From positions 1-45,709 of the forward strand of contig JAJZYD010000003.1 in NCBI GenBank assembly GCA_021806095.1: a stretch of DNA of 45,709 bases, read 5' to 3'. Under the pieces are notes generated by a model. That model was not told the origin of the DNA. It made no database searches and saw nothing but the letters and a program-made list of their open reading frames with translations. Shown piece by piece: positions 8,357 to 16,514 of the stretch. A program made the translations under genes and the position numbers. The DNA is from Microcaldota archaeon. GTDB lineage: Archaea > Micrarchaeota > Micrarchaeia > Micrarchaeales > Micrarchaeaceae. The first letter of the stretch is position 1. Each line of letters begins with the position of its first letter.

Positions 8357-9346
8357 ATGGAAATAATTAGTTTTGATGCGCTTGAATTTATAGTTAAAGA
8401 AGCAGAAAGAAAAGGTAAAAAAGTGCTCATAACCTTTCATTCAATAGGTGACTCTGATTCTGTAGCAAGCGCACTTGCATTAAAGAACTTGTTTAATAAT
8501 ACAGTAGTTGCAACACCAGATGCTATAACAGCAAATGCAATAAGAATGCTTAAAGCTGTTGATATTGATTACAATATAATAACAAATAAATTTGAAGATG
8601 CTGACATAATATTTCTTGTTGATGTAAATAATTTTGAGGATTGTGGAAATTTTAGATATAATTTAGAAAATTTTAAGAAAGATATTGTTATAATAGATCA
8701 TCATGCACTCCATCAGATAAATAATGCAAATGTTTCTGTATTTAATGATGAAAAATTTAATTCAACTTCAAGTATAATATATGAATTAATAAAAAGACTT
8801 AAATTTCCATTGAATAAAAGCCTTGGATATATACTGCTTTATGGTATAGTTTCTGATTCTGCAGACCTTAAAAATACATTCCCAGATACATTTATACAGA
8901 TTGGTGAACTTTTGAAATTTGCTAGTGTTAATTACAATGAATTATTGTCAAAGATAGAACCGGCAATAGAGCCAAAATCTAGGGAAGCAACACTTGAAGA
9001 TATTTGCACTGCTGAAAAAATAATAATTAATGATCTTTTATTTATTTATGGAAAGGCACATTCACATGCAAATGTTTCTGCTGATGTTGCATTGAAAAGC
9101 GGTGCTGATTTGGTATTATTTTATTCATTAAACACTGCCGGAATCTCTTTTTCGGCAAGGTTGGTTGGGACGTTTGATAAAAAGTATGGAATACATTTAG
9201 GAAAAATAATGAAAGAACTTGCACCAATAATAGATGGAAGCGGTGGAGGCCACCCATGTGCTGCAGGAGCTTATGGTCCGTTAGTAAACGCTGAAATTGC
9301 ATTTAAAGAAGCATTTATTAAGAAGATTAAAGATATGGTTATATAA
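8357..9346 (+). CDS. DHH/DHHA1-family phosphoesterase (NrnA-like)
   Basis: Two-domain phosphoesterase. DHH domain: FHSIGDSDSVASALAL (metal ligands D32, D34), FLVDVNN, and the name motif IIDHHAL near residue 115, followed by SSIIYELI and GIVSDSADLKN. DHHA1 domain at the C-terminus ends with GSGGGHPCAAGA. The size (329 residues) fits NrnA-type nanoRNase/pAp phosphatases, which degrade very short oligonucleotides or 3'-phosphoadenosine phosphate with Mn2+. It could instead act on cyclic dinucleotides or be a RecJ/GAN relative; I cannot decide the substrate. Lies 26 bases downstream of prefoldin beta on the same strand. Confidence 0.85.
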   Translation: MEIISFDALEFIVKEAERKGKKVLITFHSIGDSDSVASALALKNLFNNTVVATPDAITANAIRMLKAVDIDYNIITNKFEDADIIFLVDVNNFEDCGNFRYNLENFKKDIVIIDHHALHQINNANVSVFNDEKFNSTSSIIYELIKRLKFPLNKSLGYILLYGIVSDSADLKNTFPDTFIQIGELLKFASVNYNELLSKIEPAIEPKSREATLEDICTAEKIIINDLLFIYGKAHSHANVSADVALKSGADLVLFYSLNTAGISFSARLVGTFDKKYGIHLGKIMKELAPIIDGSGGGHPCAAGAYGPLVNAEIAFKEAFIKKIKDMVI

Positions 9347-9435
9347 TAATTCTTTCATTTTTATGAATTTTAGAATAGAGGAACTTTTCAATAAAATATA
9401 AATATCTAAACAATAGAAAAATATTAAGTGATTTG

Positions 9436-9564
9436 ATGTGCATGCTGTTCAGAGATATACAAGATAAACAAGACAACACACCCAAAAATAAAAACATTGG
9501 AAGTATTGTAGAATATTTAAATTCATACAGTCTTAAAATTTTGAGAGATAATACACCACTTTAA
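9436..9564 (+). CDS. Possible 42-residue ORF
   Basis: A short ORF below the track cut-off. GTGAT (complementary to the archaeal anti-SD) lies 3 to 4 bases before the ATG. The product MCMLFRDIQDKQDNT...VEYLNSYSLKILRDNTPL has no recognised family. It is the only coding candidate between the DHH gene and the convergent gene at 9645. Could be chance. Confidence 0.25.
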   Translation: MCMLFRDIQDKQDNTPKNKNIGSIVEYLNSYSLKILRDNTPL

Positions 9565-9644
9565 AATTAGGTGATATTTTCTTTTTTTATTTTTTATTTA
9601 TTTCTAATTTTGTAAATAGAAGAATTTTCAAAATTAATATTATA

Positions 9645-10052
9645 TTATTCTTCGTTATTTCTTATTATTTCTTTTATATCTTTTGTTAAAGTTATGATTT
9701 TAGTAATTTCTTTCTTTTCATCAACAGTTAAACCTTCTTCTTTATTAATTAAATTTTGCTCTATTGTTTTTAAAAGTTTGAGCCATTCATCAGCTTCTTC
9801 TTTAATATATTTTATTACTTCTTTGTTTGTAGTGAAAAGATCTAGAAGTTTTATAAGTTCTTTGTTGTCATTTATCTCTTCGTTTGAATCTAACTTTTTT
9901 TGAATATTTGATCTAAGTGCTCTTATCTCTTCATCGTTTACTTCTTTATTTTTTTGCGTGAGCGCTTCTGTTGTTTTAGTCAATGCTAATAATGAATTAT
10001 GAAGAGTAGCTATTAATTTACCTATAGTGTTGCTTTTTAATCCGTCCAACAT
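9645..10052 (-). CDS. Hypothetical helical protein
   Basis: No family recognised. The 135-residue product is charged, Lys/Glu/Leu-rich and predicted almost entirely helical (KLIATLHNSLLALTKTTEALTQKNKEV, then LIKLLDLFTTNKEVIKYIKEEADEWLKLLKTI), with no membrane segment. It lies 49 bases downstream of the metallophosphoesterase on the same strand and may be co-transcribed with it. Confidence 0.6.
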   Translation of the reverse strand: MLDGLKSNTIGKLIATLHNSLLALTKTTEALTQKNKEVNDEEIRALRSNIQKKLDSNEEINDNKELIKLLDLFTTNKEVIKYIKEEADEWLKLLKTIEQNLINKEEGLTVDEKKEITKIITLTKDIKEIIRNNEE

Positions 10053-10101
10053 TCAATCCCTTATATTAATTATACTCTAAAGTTATATATTATCAATATA
10101 T

Positions 10102-10866
10102 TTAAAATTTTTGTTTATCTTTTAATTTGAGCCTGCTGACAATTCCTAAATAATCGCCGTTTATACTGTATACTTTTGCTGTTTTATAATTAAAAAGCCT
10201 TCCAACAAATAAACGTTCATCTTTTATTTTATTTATTGGCATTCCAGTGATAAGATTATTAAATGCAGGAAAAATAATAAGCTTTATTGATTTGTTGAAT
10301 ATGTTGTATTTTTCCCTAGCTTTATCAACATTGAGCTTTGCCATAATCCATGCTTTTTGTGTATATCTATTATCATGCTCGTCTACAAGCTCAATAGAAA
10401 TATGATTATGACCTGCTAAAATCATGTCAGCCAACATGGCTTCATTACTCGGCATTTTATGACCGTGAATAAATGCAATTTTATCTATTATAAGCTCGTC
10501 AATGATTTTTGTTTGTGTGATTTCTTCCAAATAAATATCATGATTTCCAGAGATTATTGTTATGTTATAATCTTTTAATCTATAAAAGAATTTTTTTATT
10601 TCTGCCTTTTCTGTGTTGCTTGGGCGCAATATTGATTCTTTTATATCACCAAGTATAATAATGTTGTTAATTTCGAACTCTTTTAATATTTTTATTATTC
10701 TTTCTGTCATCAATTCTGCTGAATTATAAAGTTTAATGTTTTTTTTAATTAATTTTTCTTCTATACCTATATGCAGGTCACTTATTACAAGATAATTTTC
10801 ATTTCTTACATTTACAATAGCTGCTTCTTCTCCATAAACGAATTTTAATGATTCTATATTTTCCAT
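10102..10866 (-). CDS. Calcineurin-like metallophosphoesterase (archaeal SbcD-related/ICC type)
   Basis: Contains the full set of metallophosphoesterase motifs in order: SDLHIG (about residue 30), ILGDIKES (about 73), SGNHDIY (about 106), FIHGHKM (about 134) and AGHNHIS (about 152). With 254 residues and no Mre11 capping domain it matches the archaeal SbcD-related phosphoesterase family, whose substrate is unknown. The canonical GHxHP motif is GHNHI here. Its start is shared with the divergent GINS gene through a 180-base intergenic region holding a perfect 13-bp inverted repeat. It is unlikely to be the missing Mre11 partner of Rad50. Confidence 0.85.
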   Translation of the reverse strand: MENIESLKFVYGEEAAIVNVRNENYLVISDLHIGIEEKLIKKNIKLYNSAELMTERIIKILKEFEINNIIILGDIKESILRPSNTEKAEIKKFFYRLKDYNITIISGNHDIYLEEITQTKIIDELIIDKIAFIHGHKMPSNEAMLADMILAGHNHISIELVDEHDNRYTQKAWIMAKLNVDKAREKYNIFNKSIKLIIFPAFNNLITGMPINKIKDERLFVGRLFNYKTAKVYSINGDYLGIVSRLKLKDKQKF

Positions 10867-10919
10867 AAAGCCACAAATTTAGTTTTATACTTATTTCATT
10901 AGTATTTTAATATACCAAG

Positions 10920-11040
10920 ACCCCACACTTCCACTATTCATGCAAATTTATATATATATTAATATATTAATTAAATAGACATATTATATTATTTTTTTGT
11001 TAAATTTCAAAACAACAAAATATTAACGGAAGTGTGGGGT
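10920..11040. promoter_or_regulatory. Perfect 13-bp inverted repeat spanning a divergent promoter region
   Basis: ACCCCACACTTCC (10920-10932) and GGAAGTGTGGGGT (11028-11040) are exact inverted copies 95 bases apart; between them is almost pure A+T with TATA-like runs. The G/C-rich arms stand out sharply in this sequence. The right arm ends 3 bases before the GINS ATG. It may bind a regulator of both divergent genes; a tiny MITE-like insertion is an alternative. Confidence 0.5.
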
Positions 11041-11043
11041 TAT

Positions 11044-11538
11044 ATGGCATTTACATATGAAGAATTGTGGCAAATCGTCCAAAATGAAAAACAATCAAAC
11101 AATCTTCAACCATTAAACAAAAACATTTATAATGAAATCAAAAATTTTCTAAACAAATTCAAAACAGAAGAGAAAACAGAAGAAAACGAAATCTTAATAA
11201 AAAATACATTAAAGCTTCTGGATGATTTATATGAAAAAAGAAAGCAAAAAATAATCATTTATCTTGCATATAAAAAATCATTACCACAGCCCCCTATTGA
11301 AATAGAGCAAGAATTTTACAATAAACTAAACAAAATAACATCAGAAAACAAAATCATCAATATTTTATCAAACAACAAAAATCTAACACTAAAAACTATT
11401 AAAGATATTACTATAGAAATAAGATTACCGTCAGGAAAAGTTTTCGGACCTGTAAGCAAAGACACTGTTATAAACAACGAAACCGATGAAGAAGATGTCA
11501 GATATCTAATCACAAGTTCGATATGCCAGTTATTATAA
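11044..11538 (+). CDS. GINS complex subunit (archaeal Gins51-like)
   Basis: The replicative helicase CMG contains MCM, GINS and a Cdc45/RecJ-like protein. This 164-residue protein shows the GINS A-domain pattern: FTYEELWQIVQNEKQSNNLQPLNKNIYNEI at the N-terminus and DDLYEKRKQKIIIYLAYK in the middle, followed by a small beta-rich B domain (ITIEIRLPSGKVFGPVSKDTVI) placed at the C-terminus, as in Gins51/Sld5-type subunits. The track begins at GTG 11032 inside the inverted repeat; I prefer the ATG at 11044 (MAFTYEELW), which matches the family start. No primase or PCNA gene is adjacent. Confidence 0.75.
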   Translation: MAFTYEELWQIVQNEKQSNNLQPLNKNIYNEIKNFLNKFKTEEKTEENEILIKNTLKLLDDLYEKRKQKIIIYLAYKKSLPQPPIEIEQEFYNKLNKITSENKIINILSNNKNLTLKTIKDITIEIRLPSGKVFGPVSKDTVINNETDEEDVRYLITSSICQLL

Positions 11539-11767
11539 TTCAATAATTCTTATTTCATTTTATTAAATTTGTTCTTGATATCACAACATTGATTTTTATA
11601 TATATTATGCGAAGGGTTCATATTTATTGCTTATTAATTTTTATTAATTAGTTTTAGATCAGCGGATTTCATTTATATAAATATCTATATGTTTATTAAA
11701 TATCTAATTTTCTGATAAAACCTTTTTAAAGCTTTTTTTCATATCTTTAAAGGGCGATGGTGATTTT

Positions 11768-14125
11768 ATGGATTCAAACTTAAACGAAACCAACGAAGAT
11801 ATATCAAATACAGGAGAAGATAAAAATTCAAATAATGCAAATTTTAACCCTAATCCTAAAAAAGTAGCAAAAAGAACAGGTGAAATAGAAGATTTCAACA
11901 ATGAAAAAATCAAAAATGCGATATATGCCGCTTTTAATGAAGTTTATCCGTTTAAAACAAACACCGAGAATAATGATGCAGCTGTTGCTATTACACAAAA
12001 TATTATCTCTGAACTAAAACTACTAAACAAAGAGGTAATAGAAATAGAGAAAATACAAGATATTATTGAAATGGTTCTAATGAAATCAGACCCTGCTGTT
12101 GCAAAATCATTTATATTATATAGGCAAAAACATACCGCACAAAGAGCATTCAGGGCTTCGCTTGGCATTCCACATGATAATTTAAAGCTCCCCTTAAATA
12201 GTTTAATTGTATTGGCTGCAAGATATTTGCTTAAGAGTAATGACGGCAAAATTATAGAATCGCCAAACCAGCTTTTTGAGAGGGTAGCAAAATCAGTTGC
12301 AAGTGCAGAAAAAAAATATGGTAAAAGCGATACAGAAATAAAAGATTTAGAAAAGAAGTTTTATGATATTATATCAACTTTCAAATTTATGCCAAATTCT
12401 CCTACACTTATGAATGCCGGCACAGCAAATGGGCAGTTAAGTGCATGTTTTGTCCTGCCTATTGGAGATTCTTTACCTGAAATCTATGATACACTAAAAT
12501 ATGCGGCTTTGATACAACAAAGTGGTGGTGGCACTGGATTTGCCTTCTCAAGAATAAGGCCTTTTGGAGATAATGTTCGTTCAACATCTGGAATTGCAAG
12601 TGGTCCAATTTCATTCATGAAGGTTTTTAATGTATCTACAGAAACTATAAAACAAGGTGGCAAAAGAAGGGGAGCAAATATGGGTATATTAAGAATAGAT
12701 CATCCTAATATACTTGATTTTATAGTATTAAAAGAGAGTGAAGGTGTAATGCAGAATTTCAATATATCTGTTGCGGTAACAGACACATTTATGAAAGCAT
12801 TGAAAAACAATACTGATTATAATTTAATAAATCCAAGAAATGCCCAAGTTGTAGGACGATTGAATGCTCGCGCAGTATGGAATCTTATTATAACAATGGC
12901 CTGGAAAACAGGTGATCCTGGAATTGTATTTATTGATAGAATTAATGCAAGCTATTCAAATCCTGTTCCTAAATATGGCCCTATAGAATCAACGAATCCT
13001 TGTGGGGAGCAGCCATTGTATCCTTATGATTCGTGCAACCTAGGTTCAATAAATCTTGCAAAGATGGTGAAAAGAACAGATCATCATTTTGAAGTTGACT
13101 GGGATGAACTTAGAAGAGTAGTGCACCTTGCAATCAGAGTTCTTGATAATATTATAGAAGTCAATAAATATCCAATACCAGAAATTGACAAAATGAGCAA
13201 AGCAATAAGAAGAGTTGGCTTGGGTATTATGGGTTGGGCAGATATGCTAATAAAGCTAGGCATTAGATATGACAGCAATGAGGCCTTGATGCTCGCAGAA
13301 AATGTAATGAAGTTCATCAATGATAATGCAAGAAAGGCAAGTGAAGAGCTCGCTGTTGAGCGTGGTCCATTTCCGGACTTTAATGATAGTATATGGGCAA
13401 GGCTTGGATTTCCCCCATTAAGAAATTCAACTGTAACGACGCTCGCACCAACAGGCTCAATAAGCATCATTGCGGGCGGATCATCACAAGGAATAGAACC
13501 AATATTTTCTGTAGTGTATTTAAGAAATGTGCGCGAGTCCCTTGGATCAAGCCTGTTAGAGATCAATAATGAGTTTGAAGCGCTTGCTATAGAAAATAAC
13601 TTCTATTCAGAGGAGTTAATGCAGAAGCTTGCTGGGATGACATCAATACAAGAAGTTGAAGAAATTCCTCTTAATATTAGAAAGCTTTTTGTAACTGCAC
13701 ATGATATTTCACCAGAATGGCATGTTAAGATGCAGGCGGCATTCCAGAAATATACAGATAGCGCCGTTTCAAAAACAATAAATTTCCCAAATTGGGCAAC
13801 ACCACAAGATATAGAGAAAGCATATAATTTAGCATGGGAACTAAATTGCAAGGGCATTACAGTATACAGAGATGCATCAAAGAGTATACAGGTTTTGCAA
13901 ACTGTAAAATCACAACAGCCAAGATTGCATGAGGTGAAAGCAGCCCATAATAATGTTAAAGATGTAGAAGGTTTGAGCATGCAGGCAGTCAAGGAATCTG
14001 CATCATCATATACTTTTACCGTTTCGAACGCGCCGGAATGTTCAGAGTGCGGAACAATGATGATTGCAGGATCAGGATGTTTTACTTGCCCAAAATGCGG
14101 CTACAGCCTTTGCGATTCAAGCTAA
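11768..14125 (+). CDS. nrdJ: Adenosylcobalamin-dependent (class II) ribonucleoside-diphosphate reductase
   Basis: Reduces ribonucleotides to deoxyribonucleotides using a radical from vitamin B12. Seen: an N-terminal ATP-cone (about residues 36-125), the first active-site cysteine in QLSACFVLP (C227), the catalytic triad NPCGE with N410, C412 and E414, glycine-rich effector loops (QSGGGTGFAFSRIRP, KQGGKRRGANMG), and a Cys-rich C-terminus (CSECG...CFTCPKCGYSLC) that shuttles reducing equivalents. No nrdB-like small subunit is nearby, as expected for class II. GGTGAT lies 5 bases before the ATG, fixing the start. Residues 1-35 are a low-complexity Asn/Glu-rich leader. Confidence 0.95.
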   Translation: MDSNLNETNEDISNTGEDKNSNNANFNPNPKKVAKRTGEIEDFNNEKIKNAIYAAFNEVYPFKTNTENNDAAVAITQNIISELKLLNKEVIEIEKIQDIIEMVLMKSDPAVAKSFILYRQKHTAQRAFRASLGIPHDNLKLPLNSLIVLAARYLLKSNDGKIIESPNQLFERVAKSVASAEKKYGKSDTEIKDLEKKFYDIISTFKFMPNSPTLMNAGTANGQLSACFVLPIGDSLPEIYDTLKYAALIQQSGGGTGFAFSRIRPFGDNVRSTSGIASGPISFMKVFNVSTETIKQGGKRRGANMGILRIDHPNILDFIVLKESEGVMQNFNISVAVTDTFMKALKNNTDYNLINPRNAQVVGRLNARAVWNLIITMAWKTGDPGIVFIDRINASYSNPVPKYGPIESTNPCGEQPLYPYDSCNLGSINLAKMVKRTDHHFEVDWDELRRVVHLAIRVLDNIIEVNKYPIPEIDKMSKAIRRVGLGIMGWADMLIKLGIRYDSNEALMLAENVMKFINDNARKASEELAVERGPFPDFNDSIWARLGFPPLRNSTVTTLAPTGSISIIAGGSSQGIEPIFSVVYLRNVRESLGSSLLEINNEFEALAIENNFYSEELMQKLAGMTSIQEVEEIPLNIRKLFVTAHDISPEWHVKMQAAFQKYTDSAVSKTINFPNWATPQDIEKAYNLAWELNCKGITVYRDASKSIQVLQTVKSQQPRLHEVKAAHNNVKDVEGLSMQAVKESASSYTFTVSNAPECSECGTMMIAGSGCFTCPKCGYSLCDSS

Positions 14126-14133
14126 CATCCATT

Positions 14134-14178
14134 GCAAATACCATACATATTCAAGCAATGCTGGTATTGCTACTTTTT
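14134..14178 (+). terminator. Hairpin plus T-run after nrdJ
   Basis: GCAAATACCA (14134-14143) pairs with TGGTATTGC (14162-14170), 9 bp with one bulged A, followed by CTACTTTTTCG. This starts 9 bases after the nrdJ stop and resembles an intrinsic terminator. Confidence 0.4.
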
Positions 14179-14394
14179 CGATAAGTTTTCCGAATTGTTG
14201 TATTTAGTTGATAGATGAATGGCTATGCCTAGTCAATATGCTATGAATAGAAATTATAATAAATTATAAATGAATAAAGAATAAATTATTGGAAAAATGA
14301 GTAGCAGAATTTCTATTAAGATTACAAAATATCAAATAATAAAAAAACTAAAATAAAAATCAATTAATAAAAAATAGAAATATATGAAATATTT

Positions 14395-14646
14395 ATGTTT
14401 ATAATAGCAGACATAAAAAAACACCAACAGAAAAATGCCCGAAAAGATGTAATTAATGACTCTGATTTAGTAAAAGAAGAAGAAAAGTTAGGAGAAAAGG
14501 TAAAAGGAATTGTTATAGAGCATTTAATTGTTATTAAACCTGTTGTCGGAGAGGGCTGTGGGGCGCAAGTAAAAATTATTTTCCTAATAGAAGAGGTTGT
14601 GCAGCACACCTTTGCACATTACTGCAGTGTCAATTATATCTTCTAA
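14395..14646 (+). CDS. Doubtful 83-residue ORF
   Basis: Only coding candidate in the 660 bases between nrdJ and the ATPase relic. It has no Shine-Dalgarno and no recognised family. A Lys/Glu-rich first half is followed by an alternating hydrophobic segment (KGIVIEHLIVIKPVVGEGCGAQVKIIFLIEEV). An antisense ORF of similar size (14364-14609) looks less protein-like. Could be a decayed gene. Confidence 0.25.
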   Translation: MFIIADIKKHQQKNARKDVINDSDLVKEEEKLGEKVKGIVIEHLIVIKPVVGEGCGAQVKIIFLIEEVVQHTFAHYCSVNYIF

Positions 14647-14785
14647 TCTCTGCCATACCCTCCATTCGTTACAATGTTTATCTGCAGAGAGCCCACTCTC
14701 ATTTTTCCCACATATAATACCTATTCAGAAAATAAAATGAATTCAAGTCAAATACAAAGATTTATTAATTTTTATTTATCACATA

Positions 14786-14917
14786 ATGATAAATTACTTT
14801 GCGGATAGAGTGGAAGAGCTTAAGGAACTAAATTATACATACAAGCATAGACGATCCCATTTAGCAATAGTCTATGGCAGACGGAGAATAGCTGACAGGA
14901 AAAATATTATGGTCTGA
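14786..14917 (+). pseudogene. Truncated archaeal ATPase (Arch_ATPase family) N-terminus
   Basis: A 43-codon ORF missed by the track reads INYFADRVEELKELNYTY...LAIVYGRRRIADRKNIMV-stop. This matches the well-known opening of archaeal Arch_ATPase (pfam01637) proteins, FxDRExELxxL...xxVVYGRRRxGKTxL, and breaks off exactly where the Walker A lysine should be (RRRIADRK). All downstream domains are missing. Its 3' end overlaps the tail of the convergent gene at 14907. Most likely a deletion relic of an accessory ATPase. Confidence 0.55.
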
Positions 14918-15326
14918 CACTATCACAAGCATCATTAAACTCCTTTATAAGATCGTCCCATGCCTTTAAATAAATTTCATGCTCCTGCTTGTCAACGCTT
15001 GAATAAAGCCACTGCTTGAATATATTATCATTAAGGTTTATATTTGCAACTTCAATAATATCAAAAGGAGTTATTGTCTTCCAACCATTGTTCTTTGCTT
15101 CGTAATATTCATTTTTTTCTTCTTCACTTAACTTAATAAATGGTTTATTAGATGAAATTGTTTTATAAGTCTGCCATGAGTGTCCTGATGCAAACGAGGC
15201 AATTATAATAGCTTTAGTTATAGTAATAAAATCCTCCTTTAACAATTCATGATTTTTACTCTGTGCAATCTTTTTTATCTTATTTGACAATACATCAAAT
15301 TTTGTTAAATTATATTTGATCGGCAA
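14907..15326 (-). CDS. Hypothetical soluble protein
   Basis: No family recognised. The 139-residue product is mostly helical and acidic/basic mixed, without membrane segments (VLSNKIKKIAQSKNHELLKEDFITITKAIIIASF; WLYSSVDKQEHEIYLKAWDDLIKEF). It could be an orphan of the lineage. It runs convergently into the truncated ATPase relic and is divergent from the gene at 15461. Confidence 0.55.
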   Translation of the reverse strand: MPIKYNLTKFDVLSNKIKKIAQSKNHELLKEDFITITKAIIIASFASGHSWQTYKTISSNKPFIKLSEEEKNEYYEAKNNGWKTITPFDIIEVANINLNDNIFKQWLYSSVDKQEHEIYLKAWDDLIKEFNDACDSVRP

Positions 15327-15460
15327 ATAATCAACCCAATTCTTTATACCTTAATTATATATTTAAACAAAAAAATATATAAGCATATACTTTTATAAAT
15401 TATTAAAGAAATAAAGATTAAAAATTTAAAGTTGAATCAATAAATAAAACAGGCGATCAA

Positions 15461-15874
15461 ATGGGAATTTTAAATTTATTCGGAAGAAACAATAAAGGAC
15501 AAAATCCTGAAAAAACACCAATATATCAAATCTTTACTGAGTGGGTGCCGTATAAACTATATGCTAATAAAAAAAGCTCATCAAAGCTTAATATAAAAAT
15601 AAAGAATATGACAAATGATGCTGCATTGACATCTATCTTTATAAGTTTGCCGAATCAGCTTTCATTTGATAATATGGGTTTGGAGAAAGATAAAATAATG
15701 AAATTAGGAGAGATTCAGCCACACGAAGAGAAAAATGCAAGCATAGATGTAATGACTAATTTAAATTCAGAATCCGGTGAATATACAATAGTACTTACAG
15801 CAACATCTCATTATAGGGATTATGATCATGTGGTAAACTCAATTAAAAAGAGTACAACCGTCCAAGTTGTATAA
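15461..15874 (+). CDS. Hypothetical beta-sandwich protein
   Basis: A 137-residue protein with a short N-terminal stretch (MGILNLFGRNNKGQN) and a single beta-rich domain: KLNIKIKNMTNDAALTSIFISLP, KLGEIQPHEEKNASIDVMT, GEYTIVLTATSHYRDY, STTVQVV. The alternation and the PHEE...I.V pattern resemble an immunoglobulin-like/CARDB-type sandwich, but without a signal peptide it is probably cytosolic. Start preceded by GGCGATCAA. Function unknown; the fold call is by eye. Confidence 0.6.
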   Translation: MGILNLFGRNNKGQNPEKTPIYQIFTEWVPYKLYANKKSSSKLNIKIKNMTNDAALTSIFISLPNQLSFDNMGLEKDKIMKLGEIQPHEEKNASIDVMTNLNSESGEYTIVLTATSHYRDYDHVVNSIKKSTTVQVV

Positions 15875-16126
15875 TAAAAAATACCTTTCTATTATTCTTA
15901 TTCCAATATTTTGTTGAATAATATAAAAAATAATCATATTATTCATCTAACATGAATAGAAAAGGAGAAAAAGATCTAAAGCTTTTCAGTGAAATGGCTT
16001 TGTAGTTTTATTATTACAAAATGAATAGCAGAAAGCCCATCTTTCAAGAGTTGGATGAATGCGAAATGTAAATATTTATTAATTGTAACTAAGTATGTTG
16101 TATAGCAGTAAAATAAATGAAATTAA

Positions 16127-16372
16127 TGCAGTGATTGTATAGACGCAAACTATACAATAAATAGTTCAACGCAGATGCAAATGGTGCGTTGAACATAATG
16201 AAAAGGTATATTCAAATTCCATTGCAGCAAGGCAGTGGAAGAGTAGTGGGTGTCCTGGCACACTCTGTGGTATATCATTGGAACGAGCACAGATGGTGCA
16301 ATGATGCCAACGATTGAAACGAACCTTGAAACCGTGAGGAACTCCACAAAATTCAGTCGTGGGAGGATGTCA
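16127..16372 (+). mobile_element. Decayed copy of the tnpB 3' end plus IS605-type right end
   Basis: Closely similar to bases 96-342 of the window. The tnpB frame reads RLYRRKLYNK then TAG (16162-16164); the zinc-finger Cys (TGT) has become CGC, and a 3-base deletion follows (GGAAGAGTAG versus GGAATAGGAGTAG). So it cannot encode TnpB, yet the last 200 bases, including the end hairpin TCCAC/GTGGG and the boundary GGATGTCA, are well kept. The upstream part of the element is gone. The sequence before it (15875-16126) shows no gene. Confidence 0.75.
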
Positions 16373-16514
16373 AAAGTTATACTATAGTTATATACAACAT
16401 ACAAATAATCATATAATTATATAATTTCGTATAATTATATATAATAGATGCAAAGATATATAAATATACTATTTAGTATAATTATAATTAATTATATAAC
16501 TATTGGTGTAACGT

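Noticed and set aside
10102-10866. Mre11 partner for Rad50
   Set aside because: Only 254 residues, no capping domain, far from rad50 and on the other strand; motifs fit the archaeal SbcD-related phosphoesterases.
13084-13992. Minus-strand ORFs inside nrdJ (160 and 129 residues)
   Set aside because: Shadows of a clearly identified coding sequence.
14364-14609. 81-residue minus-strand ORF
   Set aside because: Ser/Phe/Ile-rich shadow; the plus-strand frame looks more protein-like, though also doubtful.
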